This document shows, piece after piece, positions 1 through 14,900 of a stretch of DNA of 64,000 nt (positions within the stretch are counted from its first letter, which is position 1; each line of letters starts with the position of its first letter). The DNA lies in contig WARS01000026.1 in NCBI GenBank assembly GCA_008933995.1, positions 2,184,501-2,248,500 of the forward strand, read 5' to 3'. The notes beneath the pieces are model-generated. The model saw nothing but the letters and a program-made list of their open reading frames with translations. It was not told where the DNA came from and made no database searches. Origin of the DNA: Datnioides undecimradiatus. Its lineage: Eukaryota > Chordata > Actinopteri > Lobotiformes > Datnioididae. The position numbers were made by a program, and so were the translations under genes.

Positions 1-1800
1 CTTAAGTGTCCATTTCTCAAGCAGGCCAAGCATAAAAGTCTCTCATATCATTGGCCACTGATTGACCACAACATGTTTAGCACAATACAAAACAAATAAA
101 AGTCCAAGAAATTACTATACCTTGTGCGCCTCTAGGACCATGCAGAATTAATTTTGGGCTGGAAGTCTCATCTCTTTAGCTATCTTGGCATTTCTCTCTG
201 CAGCCGTCTTGGCATTGCTCTCTCTAGCCATCCTCTGCCCATAATGCAACACTTTACCTTTACCAAGTTCTCATCATGTGACCTCTTACACTCTTTCAAA
301 TTAAACTTACATAAAGTACGATATTTGAACAAAATGTTACTGTAACTTGATACATCTTAAATCATTTTTAACCAGTTTTACAATTATACCAGCATATTTA
401 TTACATGTTTTAATGTTTCCAATACCCTCATGAATTTGTAACACAGAAACATTAAATGAACCTCTCCTATAAATCTAAACATGCCCCTCTGACAGTTACA
501 ATGCTCATGAAAAGAATCACTTTGTTCAGAGGAATCAGATAAAATACACATATTACAAAGATATGATATATAACATGTTATTTTTTTTGCAGCAGTGTTT
601 TAGTAATAAGTCATAAATGGTGCGATAACAAAAGCTACTGTGACATCTGTGTAGTAAACCTAACTGTAACTGACAATTTAAGAAGATATTTATTGAAATT
701 CCATGAAAATGTCTACTTACCTGGGTATTGCCAGTTCCTCTGAATGAAATCTCAGGAGCAGTTTAGAGGCAGCTTCACCACTCTACAACATTGTGTCCCT
801 CTTGGTGGTCCTCTCCTTCCTAGCCATGCCATTTTTTTAGTTACTCCATCCAAGCTTTCCAAGAAGAACGCCCATTTCCTCTGAGCAGAACAGAGCTCCC
901 TTTGCTCTGCCTTGTAGTCCCTCAGTACAACATCACCATCTAAAAAAGACTCACATGAGACCCACCCATGGGCAGTGGAGGCATATAAAACCACATGAAA
1001 ACACCTCCTCTGTAAACAGTCCCCTTGCTAAGAATGCTCCCCAGCATAATGAGCATTTTACCGTAGCTCAGCCATTCATGATCTGAGTCTTGTTTGGGCG
1101 ATATGAAAAATAAACACACAGCCTCAACATAGCTCGCATTTCCACACTAGAACATAATGGGTGCTCAGAGTTCATTGGTCACACAGAAAACATCTGGGTC
1201 GGACACAATACAAACATGTCTCCGGTCACGTAGTAGGGTGCAGGGGACAGCAAGACAACAAGCTATAAAGTTTTAATGCACAAACTATAAAGTTTCTTAT
1301 TTTTAAAAAAGGATGAAAGTGAGTATTTCTGTATTTAATAAAGAAAGTGTCTGGCTTAATGCCTGTACTTTTCCATTATTTTTTAATAGCCTAAAATAAT
1401 AACATTCTTTATTTCACCTCTCAGAAGGGGAAAAAACAACAAAAAAACATCATTACGTTTATCGCCCCCTGGTGTTTACATCTATTGATAAATGCGAGTA
1501 GTTAAATATAAAGCAGTTCAAATTAATGGCAGCAGTAAATACACAGTGATGGTGATATTGAAATTACAACCATAAACCTGTAAAAGATTTTATTTTTTTC
1601 ATGGCTTTTGTCAAGGACGGAAGATCGTTTACCTGTAATTTAAAACAACTAAACTTAAGATCTTATTTGGATAAGCCTAAACCTGTTGGGATTATTATTT
1701 GTGCCAGCTGCCACTTACAAGAACAGTTCTGTGACATTTTTTCTAAACTAAAACGAGTAGTAACATAACGTTAGTTTGTTAAGTTAGTCTTAACTTTCCT
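1..1800. other. Left-flank intergenic DNA, no supported gene
   Basis: AT-rich sequence with no exon that I can link into a gene. A short degenerate duplication is visible around 175-240 (two copies of a 'tcttggcattgctctct'-like word). On the minus strand 939-721 is bounded by an acceptor-like and a donor-like site, but all three frames contain stops, so I do not call it coding. The promoter of the gene to the right probably begins near the right edge of this stretch. Confidence 0.5.
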
Positions 1801-2946
1801 TGTCGACTGTCCCCTCTTTTCTTGGAATTGGTACGGTCCGTTGCCTAGGTGCTAGTAGAAGCCAATTCAGTCCGACACGCCTGTCCCCAGCATTTAGCTT
1901 TCCTGTCGCCTTTACACTTTGAAATGTGAGTAAAACTTTAACTGCAATTTGCATTCTCGGCTTCACAACTGCGAAAAGTTAGCCATTAAACAAGGGACTC
2001 CAGTTCTCGCAATTAAACTCTTACGGCGTCCACCAGTCGCTGCACAGCGGCCACAGTGGCTAACGATAGTTAGCTAATGTTAGCGTTAGCTGAACGTGAG
2101 TTAGCCATCCTACGGTAACTTTGGACTTAACTTTGCTAACTAGCTCGCGCTGTGGTAGCCACGGTTGTTAGCGTTGGTTATTTACAAGTTTATAATTAAA
2201 CAGCCTGGTCAGCAACTCTGTGATTATTAGCCAGCCATATCTTTTTGGTTGGTAAGCTTGCGTGGCCAAAAGGAATGCGTGTGGAAAAACTCGTATGCTC
2301 CTCCTCGTCAGACATTTTGGGGAGAATAGTTAGCTGGAAAACGAAAATATTCATCCCCAAAGCCGTTACTTATTGGGAATGACACCAGCGGCTCGATCCT
2401 CACTGCAGGGATTTTTTTTATAGATTTTTTTTTTTTTTTTTTTTTTTTTGCTAAATGCAACGTTTGGAAGTAGGACAGGGCGCCTGTTTCGAAGACAGAG
2501 TTACTACTCATATTGCTGCGCATTGTAACATAAAGGGAGATTGAACTTAGCTGCAGATCAAACATGGCTAATCAGCTTGAAGCTTTGCATAGCCTCAGGT
2601 GATGCAATGCAATATTAAACTGGAGTGTGTCTCTACCTGTCTAAGTTGAGGCAGCCAATTGCATATCCAAGCTTGTGACTGCACGTTATAACATGACAGC
2701 ATTGTTCTAAAGTATCCCATCGTTTACAGGGGACCTCAAGGACAAAAGACGTTTTCATGGATGATTTGCAAGAACAATGACAGTGATGAACTTTGAAAAT
2801 CTACAGACCTTTGATTCAATACTGCAAACTGAGCTGTGTACTGTGGGATACCATGTAGGTTAAATTGTTGCTTTGGATCGACACTGACAACTGACAAAGA
2901 AGTTCATCATTCACAGATGCAACATCATCAGACCTAATGTATCATC
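1800..2946 (+). promoter_or_regulatory. ccdc30-like promoter and 5' UTR region
   Basis: This stretch precedes the ccdc30-like start codon. CpG density is higher near 1840-2170, and there are many GTTAGC/GCTAAC words between about 2055 and 2180, a pattern often seen near teleost transcription starts. A 25-base T run lies at 2425-2449. An in-frame TAA at 2935-2937 precedes the chosen ATG at 2947, which supports that start. The exact transcription start and any upstream non-coding exons cannot be fixed from sequence alone. Confidence 0.45.
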
Positions 2947-5900
2947 ATGGATCATGACGAGGTAAAGTTCATAGCTGTTAATTTCCATGCAGATAACAGC
3001 CACTGAGATGTTTTGTTGCAGTGTTCAACACCACAAATATTTGTTTGAAGGTGAGTGAGACATGTCTAACTACGGAAATTGCGACTGTTTTGTTGTTGTT
3101 ACCCTTTTGTCCACTGGCATGTAAGTAAAGGCAAAGTAAAAGTAAGTATAAGTAACAGTATGTGAAATTAACAAATTACAATGCAAAAAGTGGCTGCTGG
3201 GGTCAATAAATATTCTACCCATAAGCAACATTTACTAGTATTAGGATGGTGTTTGTAGCTGATGTCTGATCTGTTAGACATATGTTCCACAATGGCAAGC
3301 GCAAAAACCAGTTGGTTGTTATGTTTAAGTACAACAGGCATGTGAGACCTGATACCCAGCTTGTGACAATATAGTGCATGTTGTTAGAGCAGTGAGCGCC
3401 CTTGGAGTAGTCTGAATGCTGCGTGGGGGTCTGCTCAGGTTACAGGCCATACAATGTACAGTATTGAATTCAGCAACAGGTGTTTAGTGCTGGCATGCTA
3501 CTCTGATGTAGGGGCCCTCTCCTATGTGTCATGCTATTGGATCAGTTTTCAGGGCGACTGACAAACTTCGAAAAGTTACTTTTGTTGATGTTGGAGTTGG
3601 CAGGATAATTTGCTGAATTATTGTTCGGTCAAAGTAAGTAATACACAACTGCTTAACCTGCAGACATTGTAGTTTGTCACATATTAAAAAGTAGCCCGTA
3701 GCAGTATACACCAGCATAAGGCATGCAAATAGACAATTAAGCATGTTTAAGATGATTTTAGGTACAATAAGCAAAGCAGTTTATACTGACAAGTTTAATT
3801 GTGGATGTTTCTTCATTCAGAGCAGTACTAATTGCACTTCATGTAATCTTATAAGCTGCTGCTTTGCAAAACAATGCAACACTTTATCAAAGAATATTAT
3901 ATGTGCTCACAGATCATTTAGCTTCTTGTCTGGGGTTTCAGGTGTGGGCTGAGCTGGAACAGATTTCTATGCGACTTCAGGAGGATGGATTGGCTCCAGA
4001 GGCCAGTGCTGAGGAGCGGCAGCGCCTACTGTGGCGGCAGCTGCTTGACAGTGAGGCAAACTATCGGTCAGCCACCCAGGAGCTTCAGACATTACGTACC
4101 CAGCAGGCCAATGAGATGAAAGAGGTGAACACACTGGATTCTTTGGAGTATTACCAACTTCACCAATGTTGCAGTAGTGTCAGAGACCCTTTGGCCTCAT
4201 TGCATATGATATCCAGTCTAACATAATGTGTTCCATCTTTTCATTGAACCCAGAGACAAATTAGTGACCACAACCACAGTAAATGTAATAACACTCACAA
4301 ACAATCCTGAAATTGTTCCAGGAAAATGTTCAGAGTGGTATATCGCTGTTATGACCCCCAGGTCATATTTTGACCATTCTGTGAAAGCATGTATGTTTTA
4401 ATCATGTACGTGTGTATATCTTTCTCTGTCTGTGTCTGTGACTGTCTGATGAGTTGCAGGTGAGTCAGGATAATTGGGTCGTAACAATCTCTTACAGCTG
4501 AATTACTTTTGACTTTTTGGCTGTCAGGTGGAGAGCTATGTTGCACACATTCGTGGGCTGCTGGAAGATCGTGAGTCTCTGACTGCAGACTATGAGAGAG
4601 ACAATGAACACTTGCGACAAGAGCTTCACCACATCAGACAGCAACAAGGTGAATTCAGTGCAAATGTAGTGCAATGTTGGTATTCTTTCCTTTGTGTTTC
4701 ACCCTAACGTGGCTCACCAGATAATCTGCGAAGAATATTTCCAACACACTAGCTCACAATTGTATTTATATTATATACTATATAATTTTTGTTTATATAT
4801 TATATATAAAAACACAAGTTCCTTAAATTTAATATCCACTCTTGTTTATCTGAAAATCTGCTTCCAAGTAGCAATACTCTATCTTGGTTTAATATAATTT
4901 TATATACCTGCCAGACAAACGTCTGACAAGCAGCCTTTCCTTTATTCCAGAGAGTCAGAGCAAGGAGTTGGCAGAGTTGTTGGCTCAGGAGGACCTTGGG
5001 GAGATTGGCCTGAGCAGCCCCAGTGAGCAGGTGGCTTACTTGCTGGTGGAGAGGGCTACACTATTAGAAAGGCTGGAAGCTGCTGAGAGGAGACTGGAAA
5101 GTCAGAGTCTCACTGAGAACTTGAGGGACATTCAGCACCAGGTAAAGAACTTAGCTGTGTACATCAGAGGTTGTCTAGTGTTGCTGTGGACTAGTCTATT
5201 TTAAAATTTGAACTGTAAATGTAAGGCTATCTGGGAAAATGCACAGCCTACACCACCTCAAGCAATGAATGTACACTATTCTGTCATCTTGAATTTTTAA
5301 AGTAACCTTTTGTAACCTAATAGTTAACTATTGAGGGCAAATGCAAAGACTATAAAATGTAGTTAAGTGAGCCTCTGTCACTCTGTGAAACAGGAGCACA
5401 TTTGCCACACGATGCAGGAGGAGCTAAAGCAGCAGAGGGAAGATATGCAGAAAACCATAGATAACATGACGAAGGTGAGGCGACATGAATGGGCATTGTG
5501 GCTTAGATGAGATGCGGGTCTGTATAATCTTAAGTTTGTGGAGAAAAGAATAACCTCTTTTTTTGTAAAGTGCAGGGAAACTCACTTTATACTGATTTAG
5601 TGTTTGTATTGTTTCTACACACATGGGTCTTTCTTCTCAGCAGTGTTCCTCCCAGAGTCCATTGAAGAAGCTATTTGGTCTGCGCAGGTCTGGTCAGAAC
5701 AAACACAATATTACCCCCGTAGGTTTCCACCTCACACCTCCTATACTAACTAAGTAACTAACACTGAGGTTGTGATGCAGGGAATTGCAGGCTTGTTTCA
5801 CAGTGGTACTACTTTTTGAAAAACACTGCACTACACTGATGATGTGCCTTGATATTTGCCTGAACACCATGATGCAGAGGACGATGCTTGTCTCAGTAAC

Positions 5901-8900
5901 ATATCTGTGAATGTAATTTTCTAACAACTGAAGGGCTGAAATGGTTGGAATCTTTAACGGCATGTTACAGGTAACAGCATGTGTACTTTTTGTCCAGCTT
6001 GTCTCTCTACACAGGTGAATGGTAACATATATATATATATGTATGTTATAACTCTCAAATCCTACAGGCCTACAGTGATAAATCTCACCGTAAGAATGCA
6101 TGTCTCTTACGACAGCATGTTCAGCCACTCGCATGTCCAGTCTTGACATGCTGCGCTCCTCCCCATTTAACTATTCACACCCCATTCTTGCATTAGGCCC
6201 GCAGTGAGGAGATTTCCCAGGAGCGAAATGAGCGCCAGCGGCTGGAGCGGGACCTGGAGGAGGCGTCTAGAAGGCTGGCAATGGCTCATCAGGATATCCG
6301 CAGACTCACCAATGAGCTTGATGCTGCCAAAAACAACAACCTAGACCCAAGTGGTATGTTGCAAAGACTTAAAGTATGTATCTCTCAAAGAATTGTGAGT
6401 TTTTGTCAGATGTTGTTTAAGTAACTGACTGTATGTGATGTTTCACAAAACTATATATACTAAACGTTCAGTGTATTGCTGTTTAATGAATGCCAACATT
6501 TACACATTCAACTCCAGTCCCTTGTCTACCCTGCTCATTGCCCCCAACTTTTAAAATATTTTATTATCCAAACACAGCAGCTTAAATGTCTTCCCCTAAA
6601 ATGTCAGTTTAACTACAGATTTGGTTGATATAACAATTAATTATCTAATCTGTACATTTTTAATGTAAACTGGTGTGTTATCATAGCAAACTGCAAGAAG
6701 TCCTTTAAAACAACATATTAGAAATATGCTGTAAAGCATCTGAAAGAGCAGAAAGCTTATATTTAGCTTATAATATGAAAAATTTGCTTATAATCTCAGG
6801 ATCTGAGCTTCAGGGAACGGTCGAAGAAGTAGAGAACCTGAGGAAGGAAGTGGACAAACTGAAACACTGTGGTGAGAAAGACTTGGGTGTGAATTTAAAA
6901 CTGCCATTCAGTGTGTGATGTTACCTCCAGCCACTGGAGGTTTTCTTTTCAAAATTTCTTGTTGGCTAGAGAGTTTTTACAGTTGGCAGGTGAATTAACA
7001 GTAGGGTTGAATATTGTTTGGATATTACTCATTCTGTATTTCCCCCTTTTTTCACTTTCAGATTCATTTCAAATCTAGCATCTGAAATAATGTCTGGAAA
7101 ACAGACAATGATCATTTATTCTTTTAAGTTGGCTGAAGTTACCAGAGATACTATCAGACATACTTTCACTGCTTTCACACATCCCAAGATCTTAGACCCG
7201 TTTGTCACATGTATCCATGCGCTGGCAAGACGTTTGGCTGGTTAACAATACCACATAACTGGACAAATGGACAAAGTCACTAATGTAACATTAGACCTAA
7301 CACAGAGTAAGTTAGTTAAATAGTTAAAGTTATTAAAATCCTTTTTGTGGTTTGCTCTAAAAACTAAATAATCAAATGTGAAACATACAAAGCAAATGTT
7401 TCATTATAAAAGAATATGTTTCTTCACAATTTCACTGCCCTGGACAAAGTGACCACCTTTCTTTACTTGTCATGGTGTGCTTTAAGTATTATCATCAGTT
7501 CATACAATATATTGACAAGACAGAACAATAATAAAAATCTATATGTCATATAATTTTTCTTAAATATATATATAATTTTTTTGTCTCTTTATAGATATGA
7601 TGAAGTTGCAATGCGCCAAAGAGCAAAATGACCGACTAGATGCCGAGAACAGAGCTTTGAGGGAGAGAGTCCGCACTTTAGAGGCTGAGAAGAAGAGTCT
7701 CTTTGATCAGGTTGGTATTTTACAGAATTTCTTTCATAGAATAAAGATTCCAAATGTTGCAGCATCCTGCTATTGTTTTGTACTGTGTGTGTTCAGTTGG
7801 CAGTAAATGAGCAGAACCAAGATGTTGTAGCCAAAGAGGATCGAAAAGACAAGAGCATAAGTGGTGAACCACAAAACGATCTTTCTGGCCATGAACAGGA
7901 TTACATTCACAAACGGTAAATACAGTCACTCATCCACAACTGCATCCTAGTAAACAATGTGATAACTTACATTTGCCACCAGTTCTCTTAGACTTAAATC
8001 ATCATGATTCTCTGTCAGGTGTCGGGAGGCAATGGAGGATGGTCTTGTACAGGTGAGAGAGCTGCAACGGCAACTCCAGAGGCTACGCAAGGACCAAGAA
8101 GATCTGGAGGAGAGGAATGAGGAGCTGGAGGCACTGCTGGGGGAGGCCCAGAATGCCAGCAAGGAGGAGAGGCATCGTCATGAGGGAGAACTGGAAGGAC
8201 TCCACAGGAGGGTAAATTCCAGCTTAAAATCATATTCATTTTCTTGACTAGATAAAAAATCGATTCTGATTTTGCTTTAGAAACATTTCACCTGAGCAGC
8301 TGAAGAAAGCTAGTTTTGCAGCCCCCCCCCCCAATGCCAGTCCCTGAACTGTACAGTTCTGTAAAGAATGTGTCTTGTGTCTGGGATAGTCTTTTCTCCA
8401 ATGACTGTGTAACACTCTTAACTGGTAAATGCAGGTCAAAGGCCTGGAGGCAGAGCTGAAGAAGCAGGATGCCCAAGAAAAAATGAAGAACGGCGAGGAA
8501 GTCAAACCCACTGAGTCTTACTTACAGTTGGTAAGAAATGACTCACTTTTTTAATAATATATTCATGAAAAAATAGACATGTGATTTACTCAAAGCTCCT
8601 TATAAAGTACAAAGATGAGTAATCCTATTACTTAAAATAGAAAATAAAGGTTTTTTTGCAGAATAAGCAGCATCAGGAGATGACCAAAAAGATCTTTTAC
8701 TAGAGTTTTGCTGTACAACTTAATAGACTGTTCTCTCAGATGGCCATACATAAATAGTTAAATAAAAAAAGGAGGAATAAACTGCAGAGATTGAATGATG
8801 ATACTTTAAAGGAGTTTATATGCTTCAAATTCCATGATTCAGTGCAGTCTATAAATCATAACTTTTCCCCTGTCACCATGTATGAAGCACCTGAGGGACA

Positions 8901-11900
8901 GCAGCCAAGAGAGGGTGGCTCTGCTAGAGGCTCGTCTGACTGAGGAGAAGGACTGGAGGAAACAGCTGGAGGTAGACCTCAGTGCTGCCCAGGCCGCCCT
9001 CAAAAAAGACAAAGAGGTAAAAAAAAAAATGCACATATCCAGTGTTTCTTCTGACAGGAAGCAATAACACCACTGCTGCTGTAATTCAATGTACGGTTCA
9101 AGAGATTAAGTCCTGAGTTAAAGAAGGCTGTTGTTAAAGGCTGTTGTATTTTTAAAAAGCCAATTTATGTGTCTATGTGGCTTTATTTACAAAGCCACAC
9201 AGACGCTGTATATCATTTTGTTTATTCTATTCACCAAAGGCTTTGCAGATAGGTGAGCGAGAGCTGAAGAAGCTGAGACTGGAGGTCAACAGCCTTCAGA
9301 CAGATTGCCAACAAGGGAAAACGCTTATTAAGAGCCTCACCCAAGTCAAGGGGGAAAAAACACTTCTGGAGGAGAAGGTTTGTTCATTTTTTGTCAAGTA
9401 TGTTTACTCTGGGATCTTCCTACCACCCAAAAACATGCATGACTGGTGACCTGTCTTAGGTGTACCCTCCTTTCACCCAGTGAATGCTGGGGTAGGCTCC
9501 AGCACCCCCACGACACTGAAAGGGACAAAGCACTCACAAAAAGTGGATGGATGGTTGGGAGCATATAAACAGATATTCAATTTCAGCTCATAAAAATATG
9601 GATTATTTTGTTGCTTACACCACAAAAATGACTCTTGTTGCTGGACAGGTGGCCCAGATGGAGCGTGCCCACAGTCGGCTTCAAGGGGAGCTTGAACGCT
9701 ACAAAGGCAGTAACCAAACACAGGAGGACCTCCGGGAAAACAGGCTTCAGGTCAACAGGCTGCAGGAGCAAGCTGACGGGCTAACTGCTGAACTCAGCAG
9801 CCTCCAGTCAGCGCACAACACATTGAGGTTGTTATCACCTCAGTGTTCCCAATGTGGAATGTGTTGGCTTGTGCAGTTGTATTTTTGAGACTGTTGGGCG
9901 ATAAGGGCTAAATGTTCGGATATCTTGTATCATGGCCAGTCATTAGAACATACTGGAGCACCAGAGCTTACTTGTTTTGCATAAATGTGCATATTTTCCA
10001 GGTCTGAGATGGTTTCTGAGAGGCTGCAGACCACAGAGCTCCGGGCCAAGCTGAGCTCCAGTGTCCAGGACAAGCTGACAGCTGAGGCAGAAAGAGACAG
10101 ACTAGAGCTTGAGATACAGCGTCTCAAAGAGCAACTCAAGTGGCATCAAGAGCAGCTCTCCACTACAAAGGAAGCACTTATTAGCAGCCAGAAGCCTGAA
10201 CTAAACACAGCTCATGAAGAATCTAGTCTTAGTCCAGTGGAGAAGAGCAAGGACGAGTGCTTGGATCAGGTAACTGGTTTATATGTCACGTTCAGTTTCA
10301 TATGTGACTGAGGAATGACTGCTGACTTATTTTGTTTTTTCAACATGAGGCTAAAGTGGTAAAGTAGAATTTTTTTTTTAACGGTGCTTGCTGTCCAGCT
10401 TTTGATGGGTGGGTAAACACAGCTTAAAGACTGAAAATGATCAGCCAATCAAAGCTTTTTACCTGTTCATATAGGGGAACAAGAACAAAGGCAATTACCT
10501 ATCCTTGAAACACAGAGGATCATATATGCCTGTGTGTATCTGTTACTTTGTTAGCTTTCATGGCTGAAGCAGGAGTTGAATCATCTGCAGACCAAGCTGA
10601 AGGAGGAGCGGCAGCTGGCGTCTCAGCACCAACTGGCCCTGCAGGCTCAGGTCAACGAAGCGCAGGCACACGTCAAGGTGCATATGATCGTAACACATCC
10701 TGTTGCTGTTTCTGCAGTTCAGCCTAAAATCCAGTAATCACTGTCTCCTTTGTATTCAGTGTTTGGGTGTTTCAGTTTATTACATAATTGGCTTTTTATT
10801 GCGTTGCTTTTTATACTGCAGCAGCTGTTTTTATACTTTCCTACTTAAGGTAATGGTAATTTGATACATTACTATTGTACTCTTATTATGTATACTATTA
10901 TTACTATTATTTTTAAATGTTGCTACAATGTAGCTTGTAGCATTGCAGGCCATCTCTCTCTTTGTTATTCATAAATAGCAGTGATAATTACACAGATGTT
11001 TATTAAGAATTAATGAGAGCATGTGGGATTGACTTGATGATTCACAACAGCCACAAAAAAGTTTGGGGATACTTAGACGCCTGTATTTATCTCTTCTAGC
11101 CTTTAACATAAACCTGTCCTTCCTTCTTATTTGCAGTCCCAGGATTTAGTTCTGAGCCAGAAGGCAGAGGAGGCTAAACAGATGAAGCAGGACCTGCAGA
11201 GGGCCCAGAGCCTGTTCACCTCGGCAGAGAGAGAATTACGCTATGAGAAGGAGAAGAACATGGACCTGAAGAGGCACAACACTCTGCTGGACCAGGAAAA
11301 ACTCAAGGTTGCTATCCAAACACACAGTAGAAGATTTGGAATTTATCTGACTGCTACTGGTTTTTGTCACTTAATCATCATCTTAATCATGCAATCTCAT
11401 ATCGTAGTTATCCACTCACCTCACTGTGAATGTGATTTACCACTGGCCTAAGTCACCTAAATCCTAAGAGGAAGAAGGGTGCCATACAAAAAGCTAATTA
11501 ATTCAATAGCATAACAGTTGTGTTATTGGTGTAAAGCATCTGTTTTTGTCTTCCTGCCCTGTTATTTCATGTGTGTTTGTCAGCTTTGTGCAGAGCTGAA
11601 GCAGGTCCAGACCAAGATGGTCCAGGTGGAGCAGAGTGTCCACACTCAGACGGCCGACTCTGAACGTCAGCAGCAGAAGATCAGGGAACTGGAGTTAGAA
11701 CTAGCCCGCAACTCAACAAACCGCAGTGCCACCACGAGTCTGCAAGAGGACTTGCAGGCTGAGAGGGCACGGCTTATTGCTGCTGACAAAAAGGTCAGTG
11801 TTTTCTTTGTTTTTCTACTTTATTTGTGATAGTGACAGATGTTTCATTTGAATGCTCTCCTAGTTTTGTTGGTTGACTAGGCATTTTCGATACCAGCTTT

Positions 11901-14900
11901 GTTAGACTGAAAAAACAAAATATAAAAATAGACTTTTTTTCTTGTGGTTTGATTTCAGAAACTTGATTTACTCTTGAGTCTTAATAAAGTTAAAGTTGAT
12001 CCATAATATTGAGTACACAGAAGAGGCATTTGTTTTGAGCATCCTTACTTCTGCATGTTGTAAGAGAATGTAAAATGTGTTCTGTGTCCTTGGCCCAGCC
12101 CTTTCTCAGGGTTATTTACATTATAGACCATTTCTGTCAGACACCTTTAAGAAATTCAGGAATGTAAAAGGGAGGTTGGGAGCTTCATGTTGTCTGTTTG
12201 CCTCGTTAAGCGAAGTCCGTGGCTCCATTGCAATTGCAGGTGTTGGAGCTGCAACAGCAGCTAAAGAGTGCTCAGCACCAGCTGCGTGTGGAGGAAGCCC
12301 GGGCCAGTGAGAGCAGCCGTCTGGAGAGAGACAGCAGGGATCTGTCTGACACTGTATCAGCCCTGAGAGCCAAGCAGCAGGAGGAGCACATCACCAGGTC
12401 ACACCAACTGCAGTGCTGCTGACGCTCTCCAGTTTGACTCGGTCCCAGCAGTAGTACTAGTGCTATAACCAGCATTTCAAGTTTGTTGTCAATGTATCTT
12501 TTCCTTCATTTCTTATCTCAGAAAGCTGTTGGAGCAGCGTGAGGAGGAGCTACAGCAGCAGGTGCGCTCCCTGAGACTGAAGGAGGCTTCCATGACCAGG
12601 ACAAATACAGAGCTCAGCCACCGTGTCCAGCAGCTGGACACCCGTCTGGGCATCCTGGAGGCTGAGCTTAGCAAGGCCAGAGAGGAGGTAAAGAACAGCA
12701 GTTACAGTTGTTCAGATGGGAACTGCAGGGTTGTGGAGCCCTGAGAGACGCTTAGGCTCTTTTTAATATGTGTAAATCAGAATTTGGATTCACAGCTTGT
12801 ATTCAACTATTCTGGGAAATTTCAGATATGTTGATGTTTTGGTTTTTTTTAAATATAGCACTAGTACATCAATTAATACCAGCAGTACTGTAATATGAAG
12901 CAACACTTTTGTTTTTTGTTTTTCAGAGGTATTGTTCTGACAGCTTTCAGAAACTGAAAACAGTTCTTGTACACTCTTGTTAGCTCTGCCATTTTATCTC
13001 TTGTTAAAATGTCATGTGGTTTTAAGATTTCAATCAGTAGCTGCAACCCAGTAAATTCCCACAGGCAGGGTGACAGTCTTTTTTTCATAGTCATATGTTA
13101 TCATACTTTTTCTGTGATCAGTTTGTGCCGTTTGACTTTTGGCTGGCTGTTTTTTTTTTTTTTCCAAGTTCATGTACACAATCCTTACATTACATTGCTT
13201 GAAGTGTTCATGTTACCAGTACCTCAAAATATGTTTGAATTTAGATTGTTATATTTGTGTTATGTGCGTCCTGCAGGTGAGAGACAGCCAGAAGTCAAGA
13301 CACAAACTGCAGGAAGACTTAGTGGCCAGTCAGCAGGAGTGTGACAGGCTGCAAGGGGAGCTGCAGCAAGTTCTCCTCCAGCTGGACACGCACGTCAGGT
13401 GAGCTGCAAAGAGACATACAGAAATATAAATAATTTCATAGAGCACAATATTACAATATTATGAAGAAACTGCTGTATTTTCTGATCTTCTGAGTAAAGT
13501 TACTGTATATTCAGTGATTAATCTATGGAGATGTTGCTATTCCTGCATTTATTTTCCTCTGCTCTTCCAACCAGGAAGTACAACGAAAAGCAGAGTCAGC
13601 ACAAGACCAAGCTGCGTCAAGCAAAGCAGGTCTTCCTCAAGGCGACTGCACAGAGGGACCGCATCATCCAGAAACTTGAGAATGACCTGGTGCTGGCTTC
13701 CAGTCTCTCAAACAAGGTCACACACGATACAGAACACTTTCCCTTTAGTTCTGAATATCCCACAACAGATATTTATGCCAAAAAATAGTTTTTGTATATG
13801 TTTTCATCTCATCTTCTTCCTGGTGGCTCACAGGAAAAGGAGAGGATCCAAACAGTGACAGAGGAAAACGAGAAGCTTTTGGAGGAGAAGAGGGAGCTGT
13901 TGCGGAGGATAAGTGAAGCAGAGGAAATGGGCAGCCAAGGCATGAGAACTGCCTCAACTGTCCAACACAGGTGCCTCAATAGAGCAGACTCATACAGCAC
14001 TTGTTGCTGTTTATTTTGAAATGCCAGCTTGAGGTTTTCTTCTAAATGGAAATTAAGTATTAGGATTGCATATCAAGTCTCTGCATATTAGGTTGACTGA
14101 GGTGGCTCATTGCTGGATCACAACCAAAAACTGAAATATTACTGTCAGTGAAATGAATGGATTAAGAGAATGCAAAGGGTTTTATTATAAGTGTGTTTTC
14201 TTTAACGTCTGTTTGGATGCTTTGTGAACTGTAATACTAGAAAGGCATCCAAACCTGCCATTAATCTACTTGTGACATAACGGACAAACTGGGTAAAAGG
14301 GTTTTGTAAGTAACAGTGAGCATTAATTTGTGTTCAAGGGTCAACGTTTTAGAAGTGGAAAACAGACAACTTCAGGATCGAACTCTCAAGCTCTCCAATC
14401 AAGTCAGTTCTTTAGAACGAGCCCTGAGGAACGTCCAGTCGTTCTACAGCCTGGAGGTAACACCATACAGATCTTTTATGCCTCAATGGGACATGCCACC
14501 CCAAATTTATCAGTTTTATTTATTGTTTTAAACAGCATTAGTGATGTGAGATGGAGAATTTCTATTTGCAAATCCACTTAAGTTTGCCATTTGGCTGAAA
14601 ATGATGCAAGGTGGATTCTCTCATGGCTGAGGCAGTTTGTTTTAAAGGTAAGAGAAGCATTTTGATGTTAAGTGGGTGACATGTCCCGTCTTTAATTGTA
14701 ATTAAAAAAATCATTCTTGTGTTTTGATCATAAATGCTACCAATGATCAACAGAATACAAAGAAAGTGCTCCCCTCTGAAAGTCTCTGTGATGGCATCCT
14801 GCATACATCTACACTGAGGTGAGGCGATGTTTGAGAAAACTGAATTTTTTGCTGGAATTCATTTGACTTGATATTTGAAATTTATGTTTTACATGTTTTA

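Noticed and set aside
721..939. Candidate minus-strand exon with good acceptor-like and donor-like ends
   Set aside because: All three frames contain stops before the donor and no partner exon was found. At most it is part of a non-coding RNA.
2308..2565. Minus-strand open frame at the ccdc30-like 5' region
   Set aside because: Its middle is a poly-Lys stretch created by the T run at 2425-2449. It has no splice or family support.
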